Shown: positions 15,914 through 28,553, counted from the stretch's first letter. The stretch is 64,000 nt of DNA from Phytopseudomonas straminea (GCF_900112645.1 NZ_FOMO01000003.1:62001-126000), one strand, 5' to 3'. Notes: generated by a model not told the origin, from the sequence alone. Program-made: numbers and translations.

Positions 15914-16080
15914 GGGTCCTCCGGGTGAGGCGCGCATTCTAGCAGGCCGCGACAGCGGAGGGCGGACGGTGACGCTCGGGGTTGCCCAGCGTCGCGTTGA
16001 GGTAGTTAAACCTGTTCAGAATCTTTAATTATAGGTTCGTCGATTTTGCCGGCTGAGTGGCGGAAGCGGTCGTTCACCCC

Positions 16081-16156
16081 GTAGGGTGGATGGCGCTTTT
16101 TTCATCCACCGTTGCGATTGCAGAGCGGTGGACGGGTGAAACGTCGTCCACCCTAC
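16081..16156. repeat. REP-like palindromic repeat, copy 2
   Basis: GTAGGGTGGA... closes with ...GTCCACCCTAC, so the outer ends pair, and two inner hairpins (GGATG/CATCC and GTGGAC/GTCCAC) lie between. The first 20 bases equal those at the left end of the window. Confidence 0.65.
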
Positions 16157-16196
16157 GAACTGACAAGCCGTAGCGGACGCGGAGCGTCCATAGATG

Positions 16197-16224
16197 CATT
16201 CCCACGCGGAGCGTGAGGAACGAT
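16197..16224. repeat. palindromic intergenic repeat
   Basis: CATTCCCACGCGGAGCGTG followed by AGGAACGAT. The central CACGC/GCGTG stem and the outer ATTCC/GGAAC arms match a palindromic repeat I recall as common in Pseudomonas genomes. A second ACGCGGAGCGT core lies at 16178-16188. Confidence 0.55.
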
Positions 16225-16291
16225 CAATTGAATGTCCGCTTCTGCCTTGCAGCAGCCTTTTTGATGTCGCCAAAAAATCGTGAACAGGTTC

Positions 16292-16895
16292 TTAGGTGGC
16301 GGGAAACAGTTCGCGCAGGGCCGCGCGGTAGAAATCGAAGGCACCGACCGCGCCGCTGACGGCTTCTTCGCGCTGGCTTTCGCTCAGCGCCAGGCCGTCG
16401 AGCAGGGCCACGAACTGGCGCCAATGCAGGCCGCGACCTTCGGGGTGGGCCGTCAGGTGGCGGGCGCCCTTATCGGCGTTCAGGCCGAGCTGCTGGGTTT
16501 CCTTGAACAGAAAGGCGGCACCCAGGTTGGAGCCCTCGCTGCAATACAGCCAGCCCAGGGCGACATGGACGCTGGCGGGCGCCGCGGCTGTTGGCGGTGG
16601 CGGAAGGTGCAGGCCCAGATCGCTGATGTCGGCGCACACGGCGTCGAAGCGCGGCAGTTCGCTCAAACCCGGCAGCAGGCGATTTAGCGTGATGTCGTCG
16701 TACAGTGCGCTGATCGCCCCGTGAAAGCGATGCTGCACGAGAAGAAAGCAGCCGTAGCGCACCAGACTTTCGAACGGACGCGCCTGCATGACCAGGGTGT
16801 CGACCGTGTCGTGGTTGCGGCGAGTACCGGCCTTCAGCTGTTTGCTCAGCGGCAGTTGCTCGGCGGTGTGCGCAACGGCGATCAGGGTTGCAGGC

Positions 16896-16909
<14 letters not shown>
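16292..16909 (-). CDS. heme oxygenase (biliverdin-producing)
   Basis: A 205-residue cytoplasmic enzyme that opens heme to biliverdin, CO and iron. H33 in TRRNHDTVD is the expected proximal heme ligand. LGWLYCSEGSNLGAAFLF matches the distal-helix glycine region of the HemO/PigA family, and EGRGLHWRQFVALLDGL also fits P. aeruginosa HemO. ATG 16909 lies 14 bases inside the end of gacS, with GGAGGCGAAAG just upstream, so translation is coupled to the sensor kinase. HemO in iron uptake and BphO for phytochrome are the alternatives; no bacteriophytochrome or heme-uptake gene is adjacent. Its stop forms the border of a MITE. Confidence 0.85.
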
Positions 16910-19649
<2,740 letters not shown>

Positions 19650-19783
19650 GCAATGCCCCCTTTTGACTATGCCAGGCAGTGTAGCGATTCCGGCGGGGTG
19701 ACGCTTGCCCGTCGTAAGGCGGGTTACGGGTGCTGGGGCAATCGGTAGAATCGCGCGCATTCGCTTTGCAGAGCCACTTCGCC

Positions 19784-20491
19784 ATGATGCCTTCATCCAG
19801 CAGCGTCACCCGTATTCTCGCCGTCGAAGATGACCCGGCCCTGGCCTCGCATCTGCAGGCGCACCTGCATGGCCATGGCTTCGAGGTGACCCTCAGCCAT
19901 GACGGTGACGAGGGCTTACGCCTGGCTCAGGAAGAGGATTTCGATCTGATCCTCATGGACATCCTGCTGCCCGGCAGCAATGGCCTGGACGTGCTGCAGC
20001 GTCTGCGCAAGCAGCGCCACGTACCGGTCATCCTGATGTCCGCCCTGGGCGCCGAGCAGGATCGCATCGCCGGTTTCAGCCGCGGTGCCGACGATTATCT
20101 GCCCAAGCCGTTCAGCCTCGGCGAGTTGAGCGTGCGGATCGAAGCCATCCTGCGTCGGGTCGCCTATGAGCGCCGTGGCCAGCCGCCGCTGCAAGGTGGT
20201 GCGCTGCGCTTCGACGAGCAGCGCTGCGACGTGTGTCACGAAGGCAAATGGGCGGGGCTCACCTCGACTGAGTACCGCCTGTTGGAAACCTTTTCCCGCC
20301 ACGCCGATGAGGTGCTCAGCAAGGCCTTCCTTTATCAGCACGTGCTGCACCGTGGCTATTCCCAGCATGACCGTAGCCTCGACATGCACGTCAGCAACGT
20401 GCGGCGCAAGCTCAAGGGCATCGGCTACGCCGCTACGCATCTGGAGTCGGTGTGGGGCAAGGGCTACGTGCTGACGGCTCGGGACGCCTGA
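19784..20491 (+). CDS. OmpR-type response regulator (PirR-like)
   Basis: 235 residues: a receiver domain at 10-120 with the acidic pair in VEDDPA, the phosphorylatable Asp in LILMDILLPG and Lys in DDYLPKPFS, then a winged helix-turn-helix (SLDMHVSNVRRKL, VWGKGYVL). ATG 19784 or 19787 gives the usual length. The sensor kinase gene starts two bases after its stop. Position next to gacS and before cysM corresponds to P. aeruginosa pirR, which responds to enterobactin, but the receptor gene pirA is absent here, so the signal is open. Confidence 0.85.
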   Translation: MMPSSSSVTRILAVEDDPALASHLQAHLHGHGFEVTLSHDGDEGLRLAQEEDFDLILMDILLPGSNGLDVLQRLRKQRHVPVILMSALGAEQDRIAGFSRGADDYLPKPFSLGELSVRIEAILRRVAYERRGQPPLQGGALRFDEQRCDVCHEGKWAGLTSTEYRLLETFSRHADEVLSKAFLYQHVLHRGYSQHDRSLDMHVSNVRRKLKGIGYAATHLESVWGKGYVLTARDA

Positions 20492-20492
20492 G

Positions 20493-21848
20493 GTGCCGGG
20501 CCGGCATTCGCTGTTCTGGAAACTGATCGTCGGCCTGGCGCTGTTCTGTCTGATCACCGTCAGCATGCACCTAGATCTGGAGGAGCGTGCCTACGATGCC
20601 CTGTCCACCCTGTCGCCGAGCACCCGCAGCGAGCTCACCCGGGTTGCCCAGAACGCTGAAAAGGCCTGGCGTAGCCGCGGGCGCATCGGCCTGGACGAGT
20701 TTCTCAATGACTTCTACCAGCGCGAAGACGTCTGGGTGGTGGCGGTGGATGCTCAGCATCGCTCGCTGTCGTCCTGCCCGCTCAGCGAGGAGGAAGCGCA
20801 GCGCCTGAATTTCATGCGTCGGCTCGACCAGAAGGTCGGTCGCCCTGGAGGCCAGCCGGTTTTCTACATACCGTTCAGCAGTGACGATGGCTATCTGGTG
20901 ATGGAGTTGCCACCGCGCCTGGACCCACGCAACGACCAGCCGCTATGGGACTTCTTCCTGCACAAGGTGCTGCCGTCGTGCCTGGCCGCATTGTTGGCCA
21001 CGCTGCTGTATCGCTGGCTGATCGGGCCCCTGGTGATCCTGCGGCGCCAGGCCAACAATCTCAGTGCCGGTGACCTGAGTGCCCGAGTTGGGCCGGCGGT
21101 GACCAGCCGCAGGGACGAGTTGGGCGAACTGGGCAGCGCTTTCGACCATATGGCCGAGCGCCTGCAGGGCGCCGTGGTTTACCAGCGCCGCCTGCTGCGC
21201 GACCTGTCCCATGAGTTGCGTACGCCGCTGAGCCGCCTGCGCGTGGCGAGTGAGGGCGAGCGCGACCCGCTGGTGCTGCGCCAGCGTCTCGACCGTGAAA
21301 TCACCATCATGCAGAACCTGGTGGAGAACTCCCTGGAGCTGGCCTGGCTGGATTCCGAGCGTCCGCAGTTCGCCCGCGAGGCGATCCGCCTGCAGCAGTT
21401 GTGGGACATGCTGGTCGAGGACGCCTGTTTCGAAGCCGGCTGGTCGAGTGAGCGCCTGCTGTTCGAGCTTGACGAAGACTGCACGGTGTACGCCAACCTG
21501 ACCAGCCTGGCTCAGGCCCTGGAAAACCTGTTGCGCAATGCCATCCGTCATTCCCCGCCGCAAGGGCGCGTACGCCTCAATGGAGCGCCTGAAGGTGACT
21601 GCTGGCACCTGTGCCTGAGCGACGAGGGCTCGGGTATCGACGAGCGCCATCTGGAAACCATCTTCGAGCCCTTCGCGCGGCTCGACAGTGCGCGTCCCGG
21701 TGACGGCGGTTTTGGCTTGGGGCTGAGCATCGCGCGCAGCGCTATTGCTTTGCAGGGAGGCCGCTTGTGGGCCGAGAGTCCGCCTGGCAGCGGGCTGCAG
21801 ATGCACCTATTGCTGCCCTGTGCCGATGGGCAAGCGGGCGGTACCTAG
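20493..21848 (+). CDS. sensor histidine kinase (PirS-like)
   Basis: 451 residues from GTG 20493. Membrane helix near residues 8-25, periplasmic domain to about 155, second helix near 160-180, HAMP (LRRQANNLSAGDLSARV), HisKA with RDLSHELRTPLSRL, and HATPase with GDGGFGLGLSIA. It partners the regulator ending two bases upstream. The periplasmic domain is short and lacks a recognised ligand module. It corresponds in position to P. aeruginosa pirS, but the siderophore receptor gene is missing from this locus, so the stimulus may differ. Confidence 0.85.
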   Translation: MPGRHSLFWKLIVGLALFCLITVSMHLDLEERAYDALSTLSPSTRSELTRVAQNAEKAWRSRGRIGLDEFLNDFYQREDVWVVAVDAQHRSLSSCPLSEEEAQRLNFMRRLDQKVGRPGGQPVFYIPFSSDDGYLVMELPPRLDPRNDQPLWDFFLHKVLPSCLAALLATLLYRWLIGPLVILRRQANNLSAGDLSARVGPAVTSRRDELGELGSAFDHMAERLQGAVVYQRRLLRDLSHELRTPLSRLRVASEGERDPLVLRQRLDREITIMQNLVENSLELAWLDSERPQFAREAIRLQQLWDMLVEDACFEAGWSSERLLFELDEDCTVYANLTSLAQALENLLRNAIRHSPPQGRVRLNGAPEGDCWHLCLSDEGSGIDERHLETIFEPFARLDSARPGDGGFGLGLSIARSAIALQGGRLWAESPPGSGLQMHLLLPCADGQAGGT

Positions 21849-22048
21849 TCAGACCTTGCATTAGATGAATCGGTTATCAGCTTAGATCGGCTGGTTCGTA
21901 CATGTTGCCTCATGGGCTGAAAGCGCCGTCCGTTGCGGGTTCGCGCTGCTCAGAGGCTTGTGTGGAGATTCACTGCCGGGAGTAGGGGTTGCGCCGATTT
22001 GCCGGTATCATGGCCGCCCTCTGCAGCCGTCTGGACCCGATCGACGCC

Positions 22049-22954
22049 ATGACCCAGCAATACCCCACGATCGCCGAATGCGTCGGCAACACCCCTCTGG
22101 TTCGCCTGCAACGCCTGCCCGGCGAGACCAGCAACACCCTGCTGGTCAAACTCGAAGGCAACAACCCGGCCGGCTCGGTGAAGGATCGCCCGGCACTGTC
22201 GATGATCACCCGCGCCGAGCTGCGCGGTGATATCCAGCCCGGCGACACGCTGATCGAGGCCACCTCGGGCAACACCGGCATCGCCCTGGCCATGGCGGCG
22301 GCGATCAAGGGTTACCAGATGATCCTGATCATGCCGGACAACTCCAGCGCCGAGCGCAAGGCGGCGATGACCGCCTATGGCGCCGAGCTGATTCTGGTTA
22401 GCAAGGAGGAGGGCATGGAAGGCGCCCGCGACCTGGCGCTGGCCATGCAGGCCGAAGGCCGCGGCAAGGTGCTCGATCAGTTCGCCAACGGCGACAATCC
22501 GATGGCCCACTACACCGGCACCGGCCCGGAAATCTGGCGCCAGACCGGCGGGCAGATCACCCATTTCATCAGCTCCATGGGCACCACCGGCACCATCATG
22601 GGTGTGTCGCGCTACCTCAAGGAGCAGAACCCGGCCGTGCAGATCGTCGGTCTGCAGCCGATGGAAGGCTCGGCGATTCCGGGTATCCGTCGCTGGCCCC
22701 AGGAATACCTGCCGAAGATCTTCGAATCCGAGCGCGTCGACCGCATCGTCGACATGGCCCAGGCCGAAGCGGAAGACGTGATGCGCCGCATGGCCCGTGA
22801 AGAAGGCATCTTCTGCGGCGTGTCGTCCGGCGGCTCGGTGGCGGCCATGCTGCGCTTGTCCCGTGAGCTGGAAAACGCCGTGCTGGTAGCCATCATCTGC
22901 GACCGCGGTGACCGCTACCTGTCCACTGGCGTTTACGACGCCGCGGCGCGCTGA
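22049..22954 (+). CDS. cysM: cysteine synthase B
   Basis: A 301-residue PLP-dependent enzyme that makes cysteine from O-acetylserine and sulfide or thiosulfate. [12 protein letters not shown] carries the PLP lysine (about K45), [13 protein letters not shown] is the substrate loop, and [13 protein letters not shown] binds the cofactor phosphate. The open frame extends upstream, but ATG 22049 before [16 protein letters not shown] is the family start. Its stop overlaps the start of rlmD (TGATG), so they are coupled. Cytoplasmic. Confidence 0.94.
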   Translation: MTQQYPTIAECVGNTPLVRLQRLPGETSNTLLVKLEGNNPAGSVKDRPALSMITRAELRGDIQPGDTLIEATSGNTGIALAMAAAIKGYQMILIMPDNSSAERKAAMTAYGAELILVSKEEGMEGARDLALAMQAEGRGKVLDQFANGDNPMAHYTGTGPEIWRQTGGQITHFISSMGTTGTIMGVSRYLKEQNPAVQIVGLQPMEGSAIPGIRRWPQEYLPKIFESERVDRIVDMAQAEAEDVMRRMAREEGIFCGVSSGGSVAAMLRLSRELENAVLVAIICDRGDRYLSTGVYDAAAR

Positions 22955-24306
22955 TGGCCCGCAAGAACGGCGGCCTGCGCTTCCAGCCCAGCGGTGGCAC
23001 CCGTGCCGCCCAGGTACCTGTCGGCAAGAAGCAGCGCCTGAGCGTCGAGCGCCTGGCCAATGATGGCCGTGGCATTGCCTTTATCGACGGGCGTACCTGG
23101 TTCGTCAGTGGCGCGCTGCCGGGCGAAGAGGTCGAGGCCCGGGTGCTGGATGCGCGCAGCAAGGTGATCGACGCACGCACCGAACGGGTGTTCCAGGCCA
23201 GCCCGGAGCGGCGCGCCGAGCCCTGCGTGCATGCGCGCATTTGTGGCGGCTGCAGCATTCAACATATCTCCCATCGCGATCAGCTGGCGCTCAAGCAGCG
23301 CCAGCTCGGCGAACAACTCGAGCGCCTTGGCGGCCAGCAGCCCGAGGTCTGGGCCGAGCCGCTGACTGGCCCGGAGTTCGCTTACCGCCGCCGCGCCCGC
23401 ATCGCGGTGCGCTGGGATGCTCGCAACAAGCGCCTGGATGTGGGCTTCCGCGCCGCGGCCAGCCAGGACATCGTCGCCATCAGCGAGTGCCCTGTGCTGG
23501 TCGAGCCGCTGCAACCGGTCCTGCGCGCACTGCCGGCGCTGCTCGGTGGCTTGCAGGCGCCGCGTGCCATTGGTCATGTGGAACTGTTTCAGGGCACCGC
23601 CATTGCCATGCTGGTGCGCCACACCCAGCCCTTGAGCGAAGTGGACACGGCCCGCCTGCAGGCATTCTGTTCGGTGCACGAGGCGCAATTGTGGCTGCAG
23701 GGCGAGGGTGAACCGGAGCCGGCAGGCGCCAGCCAGTCGCTGGGCTATCGGCTGGACGCGTGGAACCTGGAGCTGGCCTACCGACCGGGCGATTTCGTGC
23801 AGGTCAACGCGGCCGTCAACGCCGCCATGGTGGCCCAGGCCTTGCAATGGCTGGCGCCGCAACAAGACGAGCGAGTGCTGGATCTGTTCTGCGGCCTGGG
23901 CAACTTCGCCCTACCGCTGGCCCTGCAGGCGCGTGAAGTGGTGGCCGTGGAAGGCGTGCAGGCAATGGTCGAGCGAGCGGTGCAAAACGCCCGCAGCAAT
24001 GGCCTTGGCAATGCGCACTTTTACCAGACCGACCTGTCCAACTCGCTGGCCGACGCCAGCTGGGCGGCAGGTGGTTTCGATGCCATCGTGCTCGATCCGC
24101 CACGTGACGGCGCGCTGCAGGTAGTACGGCAGATGGCAAGCCTGGGCGCCAAGCGGCTGGTCTATGTTTCTTGTAACCCGACGACGCTGGCGCGTGACAG
24201 TGGCGAATTGTTGCAGCAAGGCTACCGGTTGAAAAAAGCCGGTATTCTGGACATGTTTCCGCAGACGGCCCATGTGGAAGCGATGGCGCTGTTCGAGCGC
24301 TCATAA
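22954..24306 (+). CDS. rlmD: 23S rRNA (uracil-1939-C5)-methyltransferase RlmD
   Basis: 450 residues. An N-terminal TRAM domain ([20 protein letters not shown]) is followed by the 4Fe-4S cysteines [10 protein letters not shown] plus a later Cys, then the class I methyltransferase fold with [15 protein letters not shown] for SAM. DPPRDGA and the catalytic Cys in [12 protein letters not shown] complete it. It methylates U1939 of 23S rRNA. The start overlaps cysM, and relA follows 104 bases later. Confidence 0.95.
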   Translation: MARKNGGLRFQPSGGTRAAQVPVGKKQRLSVERLANDGRGIAFIDGRTWFVSGALPGEEVEARVLDARSKVIDARTERVFQASPERRAEPCVHARICGGCSIQHISHRDQLALKQRQLGEQLERLGGQQPEVWAEPLTGPEFAYRRRARIAVRWDARNKRLDVGFRAAASQDIVAISECPVLVEPLQPVLRALPALLGGLQAPRAIGHVELFQGTAIAMLVRHTQPLSEVDTARLQAFCSVHEAQLWLQGEGEPEPAGASQSLGYRLDAWNLELAYRPGDFVQVNAAVNAAMVAQALQWLAPQQDERVLDLFCGLGNFALPLALQAREVVAVEGVQAMVERAVQNARSNGLGNAHFYQTDLSNSLADASWAAGGFDAIVLDPPRDGALQVVRQMASLGAKRLVYVSCNPTTLARDSGELLQQGYRLKKAGILDMFPQTAHVEAMALFERS

Positions 24307-24410
24307 CAAGTGTGGTGGCGCACAGGATTTGCGCCGATTGGTCAACCGACCGGCTCGCAGAAGCCCGGCGACATTCAGCGGGGCGTGCCCCGTGATAGGG
24401 AAGGTAATAG

Positions 24411-26657
24411 ATGGTTCAGGTTAGAGCGCACCAGCCCATCAACGATGATGGCAGTATAAATCTCGAGGCCTGGTTGGAGCATGTCACGAGTGTCGACCCG
24501 GCCCTCGACCGTGACGCGTTGCGCGCCGCCTGTGAATTTGCCCGGGCGGCCGAGCAACAGGCCAATGCGGCGCAAAACCTGTGGACCGAAGGCTACTCCA
24601 GCTTCGGTGCCGGGTTGGAAATTGCCGAAATTCTCGCCGACCTCAAGCTCGATCAGGATTCTCTGGTCGCCGCCGTCATCTACCGTGGCGTGCGCGAAGG
24701 CAAGATTCCCCTGGCTGAGGTGCGTCAGCGCTTCGGCCCGGTGGTGGCCAAATTGATCGAAGGCGTGCTGCGTATGGCGGCCATCAGCGCCAGCCTCAAC
24801 CCACGCGGCGAATCCACGGTGCTGGGTTCCCAGGCCCAGGTCGACAACCTGCGCAAGATGCTGGTGGCGATGGTCGACGACGTGCGCGTCGCACTTATCA
24901 AGCTGGCCGAACGCACCTGCGCGATCCGCGCTGTCAAGGACACCGATGAGGAGCGCCGTCAGCGCGTGGCCCGCGAGGTCTTCGATATCTATGCGCCACT
25001 GGCCCACCGCCTGGGCATCGGCCATATCAAGTGGGAGCTGGAGGATCTGTCCTTCCGTTACCTGGAGCCCGAGCAGTACAAGCAGATCGCCAACCTGTTG
25101 CACGAGCGCCGTCTGGACCGCGAGCACTACATCAACGAAGTGATGGAGCAGCTGCGCGAGGAACTCGAAGCCACCGGCATCAAGGCCGATATCAGCGGCC
25201 GGGCGAAACATATCTATTCGATCTGGCGCAAGATGCAGCGCAAGGGCCTGCAGTTCAGCCAGATCTACGACGTGCGCGCGGTGCGCGTGCTGGTGCCGGC
25301 GGTGCGCGACTGCTACACCGCCCTGGGTATCGTGCACACCCTGTGGCGGCACATTCCCAAGGAATTCGACGACTACATCGCCAACCCGAAGGAGAACGGC
25401 TACCGCTCCCTGCACACGGCGGTACTCGGCCCTGAGGGCAAGGTACTGGAAGTGCAGATCCGCACCTCCAACATGCACGAGGAAGCGGAGCTGGGCGTTT
25501 GCGCCCACTGGCGCTACAAGGGCACTGACGTCAAATCCGGCTCCAACCATTACGAAGAGAAGATTTCCTGGCTGCGCCAGGTGCTCGAATGGCACGAGGA
25601 GCTGGGCGATATCGGTGGTCTGGCCGAGCAGCTGCGCGTCGATATCGAGCCCGACCGGGTCTACGTGTTCACCCCGGACGGTCACGCCATCGACCTGCCC
25701 AAGGGCGCCACGCCTTTGGACTTCGCCTACCGCGTACACACCGAGATCGGCCATAACTGCCGCGGCGCCAAGATCAACGGGCGTATCGTACCGCTCAACT
25801 ACAGCCTGCAGACCGGCGAGCAGGTGGAGATCATCACCAGCAAGCAGGGTACGCCGAGCCGTGACTGGCTGAATTCCAACCTGGGCTACGTGACCACCTC
25901 GCGGGCGCGGGCGAAGATCGTCCACTGGTTCAAGCTGCAGGACCGCGACCAGAACGTCGCTGCCGGCAAGGCCATGCTCGAGCGCGAGCTGGCCCGTGTC
26001 GCGCTGCCGCCGGTGGACTTCGAGAAGCTCGCTGAAAAAGCCAACCTGCGCACCGCCGAGGATCTGTTCGCGTCCCTGGGCGCGGGGGATCTGCGCCTGG
26101 CGCAGTTGGTCAACCTGGCGCAGCAACTGGTCGAGCCGGAGCGCGGCAACGAGCAGCTCGAGCTGATTCCGCGCAAGGCCCAGGGATTCAAGCCGGGCAA
26201 GCGTGGCGATATCCAGATTCAGGGCGTCGGCAACCTGATGACCCAGATGGCCGGCTGCTGCCAGCCGCTGCCGGGCGACCCCATCGTCGGTTACATCACC
26301 CTGGGCCGCGGCGTCAGTATTCACCGCCAGGATTGTGCGGCGGTGCTGCAGCTCGGCGCCCGCGAGCCGGAGCGGATCATTCAGGTCAGCTGGGGCCCGG
26401 TGCCGGTGCAGACCTACCCGGTGGACATCATCATCCGCGCCTACGACCGTTCCGGCCTGCTGCGTGACGTCACTCAGACGCTGCTCAACGAGAAGCTCAA
26501 CGTGCTGGCGGTCAATACCCGCTCGAACAAGGAAGACAACACGGCGTCGATGTCGCTGACCGTGGAAATTCCGGGGCTGGACGCGTTGGGCAGGCTGCTG
26601 GGCCGCCTGTCGCAACTGCCCAATATCATCGAGGCGCGCCGCCACCGCGCGCCCTGA
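24411..26657 (+). CDS. relA: GTP pyrophosphokinase (ppGpp synthetase I) RelA
   Basis: 748 residues, ribosome-associated enzyme of the stringent response making (p)ppGpp when uncharged tRNA is in the A site. The N-terminal hydrolase-like domain lacks a complete His-Asp catalytic motif, as expected for RelA rather than SpoT. The synthetase domain has EFDDYIANPKENGYRSLHT and VQIRTSNMHEEAELG. TGS (DRVYVFTPDGHAIDLPKGAT), the CxxC-type region (QMAGCCQPLPGD) and an ACT domain follow. The neighbours mazG and rlmD are the usual ones. Confidence 0.96.
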   Translation: MVQVRAHQPINDDGSINLEAWLEHVTSVDPALDRDALRAACEFARAAEQQANAAQNLWTEGYSSFGAGLEIAEILADLKLDQDSLVAAVIYRGVREGKIPLAEVRQRFGPVVAKLIEGVLRMAAISASLNPRGESTVLGSQAQVDNLRKMLVAMVDDVRVALIKLAERTCAIRAVKDTDEERRQRVAREVFDIYAPLAHRLGIGHIKWELEDLSFRYLEPEQYKQIANLLHERRLDREHYINEVMEQLREELEATGIKADISGRAKHIYSIWRKMQRKGLQFSQIYDVRAVRVLVPAVRDCYTALGIVHTLWRHIPKEFDDYIANPKENGYRSLHTAVLGPEGKVLEVQIRTSNMHEEAELGVCAHWRYKGTDVKSGSNHYEEKISWLRQVLEWHEELGDIGGLAEQLRVDIEPDRVYVFTPDGHAIDLPKGATPLDFAYRVHTEIGHNCRGAKINGRIVPLNYSLQTGEQVEIITSKQGTPSRDWLNSNLGYVTTSRARAKIVHWFKLQDRDQNVAAGKAMLERELARVALPPVDFEKLAEKANLRTAEDLFASLGAGDLRLAQLVNLAQQLVEPERGNEQLELIPRKAQGFKPGKRGDIQIQGVGNLMTQMAGCCQPLPGDPIVGYITLGRGVSIHRQDCAAVLQLGAREPERIIQVSWGPVPVQTYPVDIIIRAYDRSGLLRDVTQTLLNEKLNVLAVNTRSNKEDNTASMSLTVEIPGLDALGRLLGRLSQLPNIIEARRHRAP

Positions 26658-26711
26658 GTCGTAAACGGGCGCGAGGTGACGAACCTCGTGCCTGCATTCA
26701 CTGGACCCTTT

Positions 26712-27539
26712 ATGTACCAACTCCCTGACCTGCTCAACCTGATGGCGCGCCTGCGCGACCCGCAGCATGGCTGCCCATGGGATCTGAAACAGTCCTACGC
26801 CAGCATCGTGCCCCACACCCTCGAGGAAGCGTACGAAGTGGCCGATGCCATCGAGCGCAGCGCCTTCGACGAACTGCCGGGCGAGCTTGGCGACCTGCTC
26901 TTTCAGGTCGTGTACTACAGCCAGCTGGCAGAGGAGGAGGGGCGCTTCGATTTTGCCGCGGTGGTCGATGGCATCACCCGCAAGCTGGTGCGCCGCCACC
27001 CCCACGTATTTCCCGATGGCGATCTGTATGGTCCGCTCGATCAGCCGCGCCTCGGCGAAGCCGAGGTCAAGCAGCGCTGGGAAGCGATCAAGGCCGAGGA
27101 GCGTGCAGAGCGGGCTCAAGCGCCTGAGCAGCTTTCATTGCTCGATGACGTGCCGAACGTGCTGCCGGCCCTGAGCCGTGCCAAGAAGCTGCAGAGCCGC
27201 GCGGCCCGCGTCGGCTTCGACTGGCCGGATGCCTTGCCGGTACTCGACAAGGTGCGCGAAGAGCTCGATGAAGTGCTCGAAGCAATCAGCGAGAACGACC
27301 CAGAGGCCATCGTCGAGGAGATCGGTGATCTGCTGTTCAGCGCCACCAATCTGGCGCGACACCTGAAAGTCGATCCCGAAGCCGCATTACGGGCGGCCAA
27401 TGGCAAGTTCGAGCGGCGTTTTCGCTTTATCGAGCAGGCATTGCGCGAAGCCGGGCGTCCCATCGAGAATTGCAGCCTGGATGAGCTCGACGCCCTGTGG
27501 GGCAATGCCAAGAAAAGCGAGCGGCAGTCAGGCTGTTGA
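26712..27539 (+). CDS. mazG: nucleoside triphosphate pyrophosphohydrolase MazG
   Basis: 275 residues with two tandem MazG domains. The first has CPWDLKQSY and the metal-binding ExxE/ExxD set in LEEAYEVADAIE and GELGDLLFQVVYYS. The second repeats it with VREELDEVLEAI and EIGDLLFSATNLAR. It hydrolyses NTPs and dNTPs to monophosphates, limiting aberrant nucleotides. It also lowers ppGpp during starvation in E. coli, which suits its place after relA. ATG 26712 (MYQLPDLLNLMARLRDP) is preferred over an earlier frame start. Confidence 0.93.
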   Translation: MYQLPDLLNLMARLRDPQHGCPWDLKQSYASIVPHTLEEAYEVADAIERSAFDELPGELGDLLFQVVYYSQLAEEEGRFDFAAVVDGITRKLVRRHPHVFPDGDLYGPLDQPRLGEAEVKQRWEAIKAEERAERAQAPEQLSLLDDVPNVLPALSRAKKLQSRAARVGFDWPDALPVLDKVREELDEVLEAISENDPEAIVEEIGDLLFSATNLARHLKVDPEAALRAANGKFERRFRFIEQALREAGRPIENCSLDELDALWGNAKKSERQSGC

Positions 27540-27603
27540 GCTGACAGCCCCAAGTCAGATGGGCGCGCCCCATCCCGTTAAATTGTCTGGGTATAGGTAG
27601 GTT

Positions 27604-28143
27604 ATGGCGATTTCACTACGTGACCAGTTGCTCAAAGCCGGGTTGGTCAACGAGAAGCAGGTCAAGCAGGCCACCAAGCAACAACACAAGCAGCAGCGCA
27701 TGGTAAAAAAAGGCCAGGCTGAGGAAGACAACAGCAGCCAGCTCGCGGCTCAGCAGGCCAAGGCCGAGAAGGCCGCGCGCGATCAGGAGCTCAACCGGCA
27801 GCAGCAGGAGAAGGCCGAGCAGAAAGCCCGCGCTGCGCAGATCAAACAACTGATCGAGGCCTCGCGCCTGCCCAAGCTGACTACCGAGGATTACTACAAC
27901 TTCGTCGACGACAAGAAGGTCAAGCGCCTGCCGGTCAACGCGATGATGCGCGACAAGCTCAGCCGCGGCTCGCTGGCCATCGTGCGCCACGGCGGCGGTT
28001 ACGAAGTGATTCCGCGCGACGCTGCATTGCGAATTCAGGAACGTGACCCACAGCGTGTGCTGCTGCTCAATACGCCGACCGAGGCGCCGGATGAAGATGA
28101 TCCGTACGCGGCGTATCAGGTGCCTGACGACATGATGTGGTAA
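27604..28143 (+). CDS. DUF2058 family protein (YaiL-like)
   Basis: 179 residues. The first 80 are a charged coiled-coil rich in Gln, Lys and Glu (QATKQQHKQQRMVKKGQAEE), after SLRDQLLKAGLVNEKQ. The C-terminal half has IEASRLPKLTTEDYYNFVDD and KVKRLPVNAMMRDKLSRGSL, characteristic of DUF2058. The E. coli member YaiL has been suggested to be a nucleoprotein or polysome-associated; no activity is established. It matches PA0937 in position. A strong terminator follows at 28153-28185. Confidence 0.85.
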   Translation: MAISLRDQLLKAGLVNEKQVKQATKQQHKQQRMVKKGQAEEDNSSQLAAQQAKAEKAARDQELNRQQQEKAEQKARAAQIKQLIEASRLPKLTTEDYYNFVDDKKVKRLPVNAMMRDKLSRGSLAIVRHGGGYEVIPRDAALRIQERDPQRVLLLNTPTEAPDEDDPYAAYQVPDDMMW

Positions 28144-28152
28144 ACGCCAGCC

Positions 28153-28185
28153 ATGAAAAAGCCCGCACAATGCGGGCTTTTTCAT
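28153..28185. terminator. Rho-independent terminator, bidirectional
   Basis: ATGAAAAAGCCCGCA, loop CAA, TGCGGGCTTTTTCAT, in the gap between two convergent genes. Confidence 0.92.
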
Positions 28186-28198
28186 GAGGATTCCGATT

Positions 28199-28387
28199 TT
28201 ATTCCGAATGGGCTGCCTCATGGTCGTGGGCTTGTAGCTCCGCCTGATACGCGACCGCTTCCTCTTCGGACGGGAAGATGCCGACCAACTGATCGTTCTG
28301 ATACACGTCCCAGACCCGCAGGCCCTCGGCCTGGGCTTCGTGGGACATATGGTGTTCGTCACGTTCGGTTACTACGAGTACGCTCAT
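28199..28387 (-). CDS. small conserved acidic protein
   Basis: 62 residues, rich in His and Glu at both ends, with a central LRVWDVYQNDQLVGIFPSEE segment and an acidic Ala-rich tail. A clear ribosome-binding site (GGAGAAAT) precedes the ATG. No signal peptide or membrane segment. I do not recognise the family. It sits convergently to the DUF2058 gene and shares its terminator. Confidence 0.65.
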   Translation of the reverse strand: MSVLVVTERDEHHMSHEAQAEGLRVWDVYQNDQLVGIFPSEEEAVAYQAELQAHDHEAAHSE

Positions 28388-28553
28388 TTTATTTCTCCAG
28401 TATTTCCGGACAAATGCTGCGCAAGGCGGTTGCGCTCGTGCTTAGCCTGCTAAGCAACGACATGATTTGTGACTGTAGCAATTGGTTACAAGTTCCGTGG
28501 CCGCTTCGTTTGTGTCCCATTTTTATTGGCCGTTGAAAAAAAGTAGGCATAAA

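Larger units (their letters stand above)
16009..16291. mobile_element. MITE-like element, diverged; fills the 15914-16291 gap
   Basis: Terminal inverted repeats AACCTGTTCA (16009-16018) and TGAACAGGTT (16281-16290) bound about 283 bases without an open reading frame. TTA lies on both sides (16006-16008 and 16292-16294), as at the better preserved relative at 62134-62329, whose ends read GAGCCTGTTCACGAT. The interior differs from that copy and holds two other palindromic repeats. The right-hand TTA is the TAA stop of the heme oxygenase gene on the minus strand. It is too small to encode a transposase, so it must have been mobilised in trans. Confidence 0.65.

Noticed and set aside
24375..27119. 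914-codon open frame on the minus strand opposite relA and mazG
   Set aside because: High-GC DNA produces long antisense frames. The protein lacks any motif, and relA on the plus strand has full family motifs.
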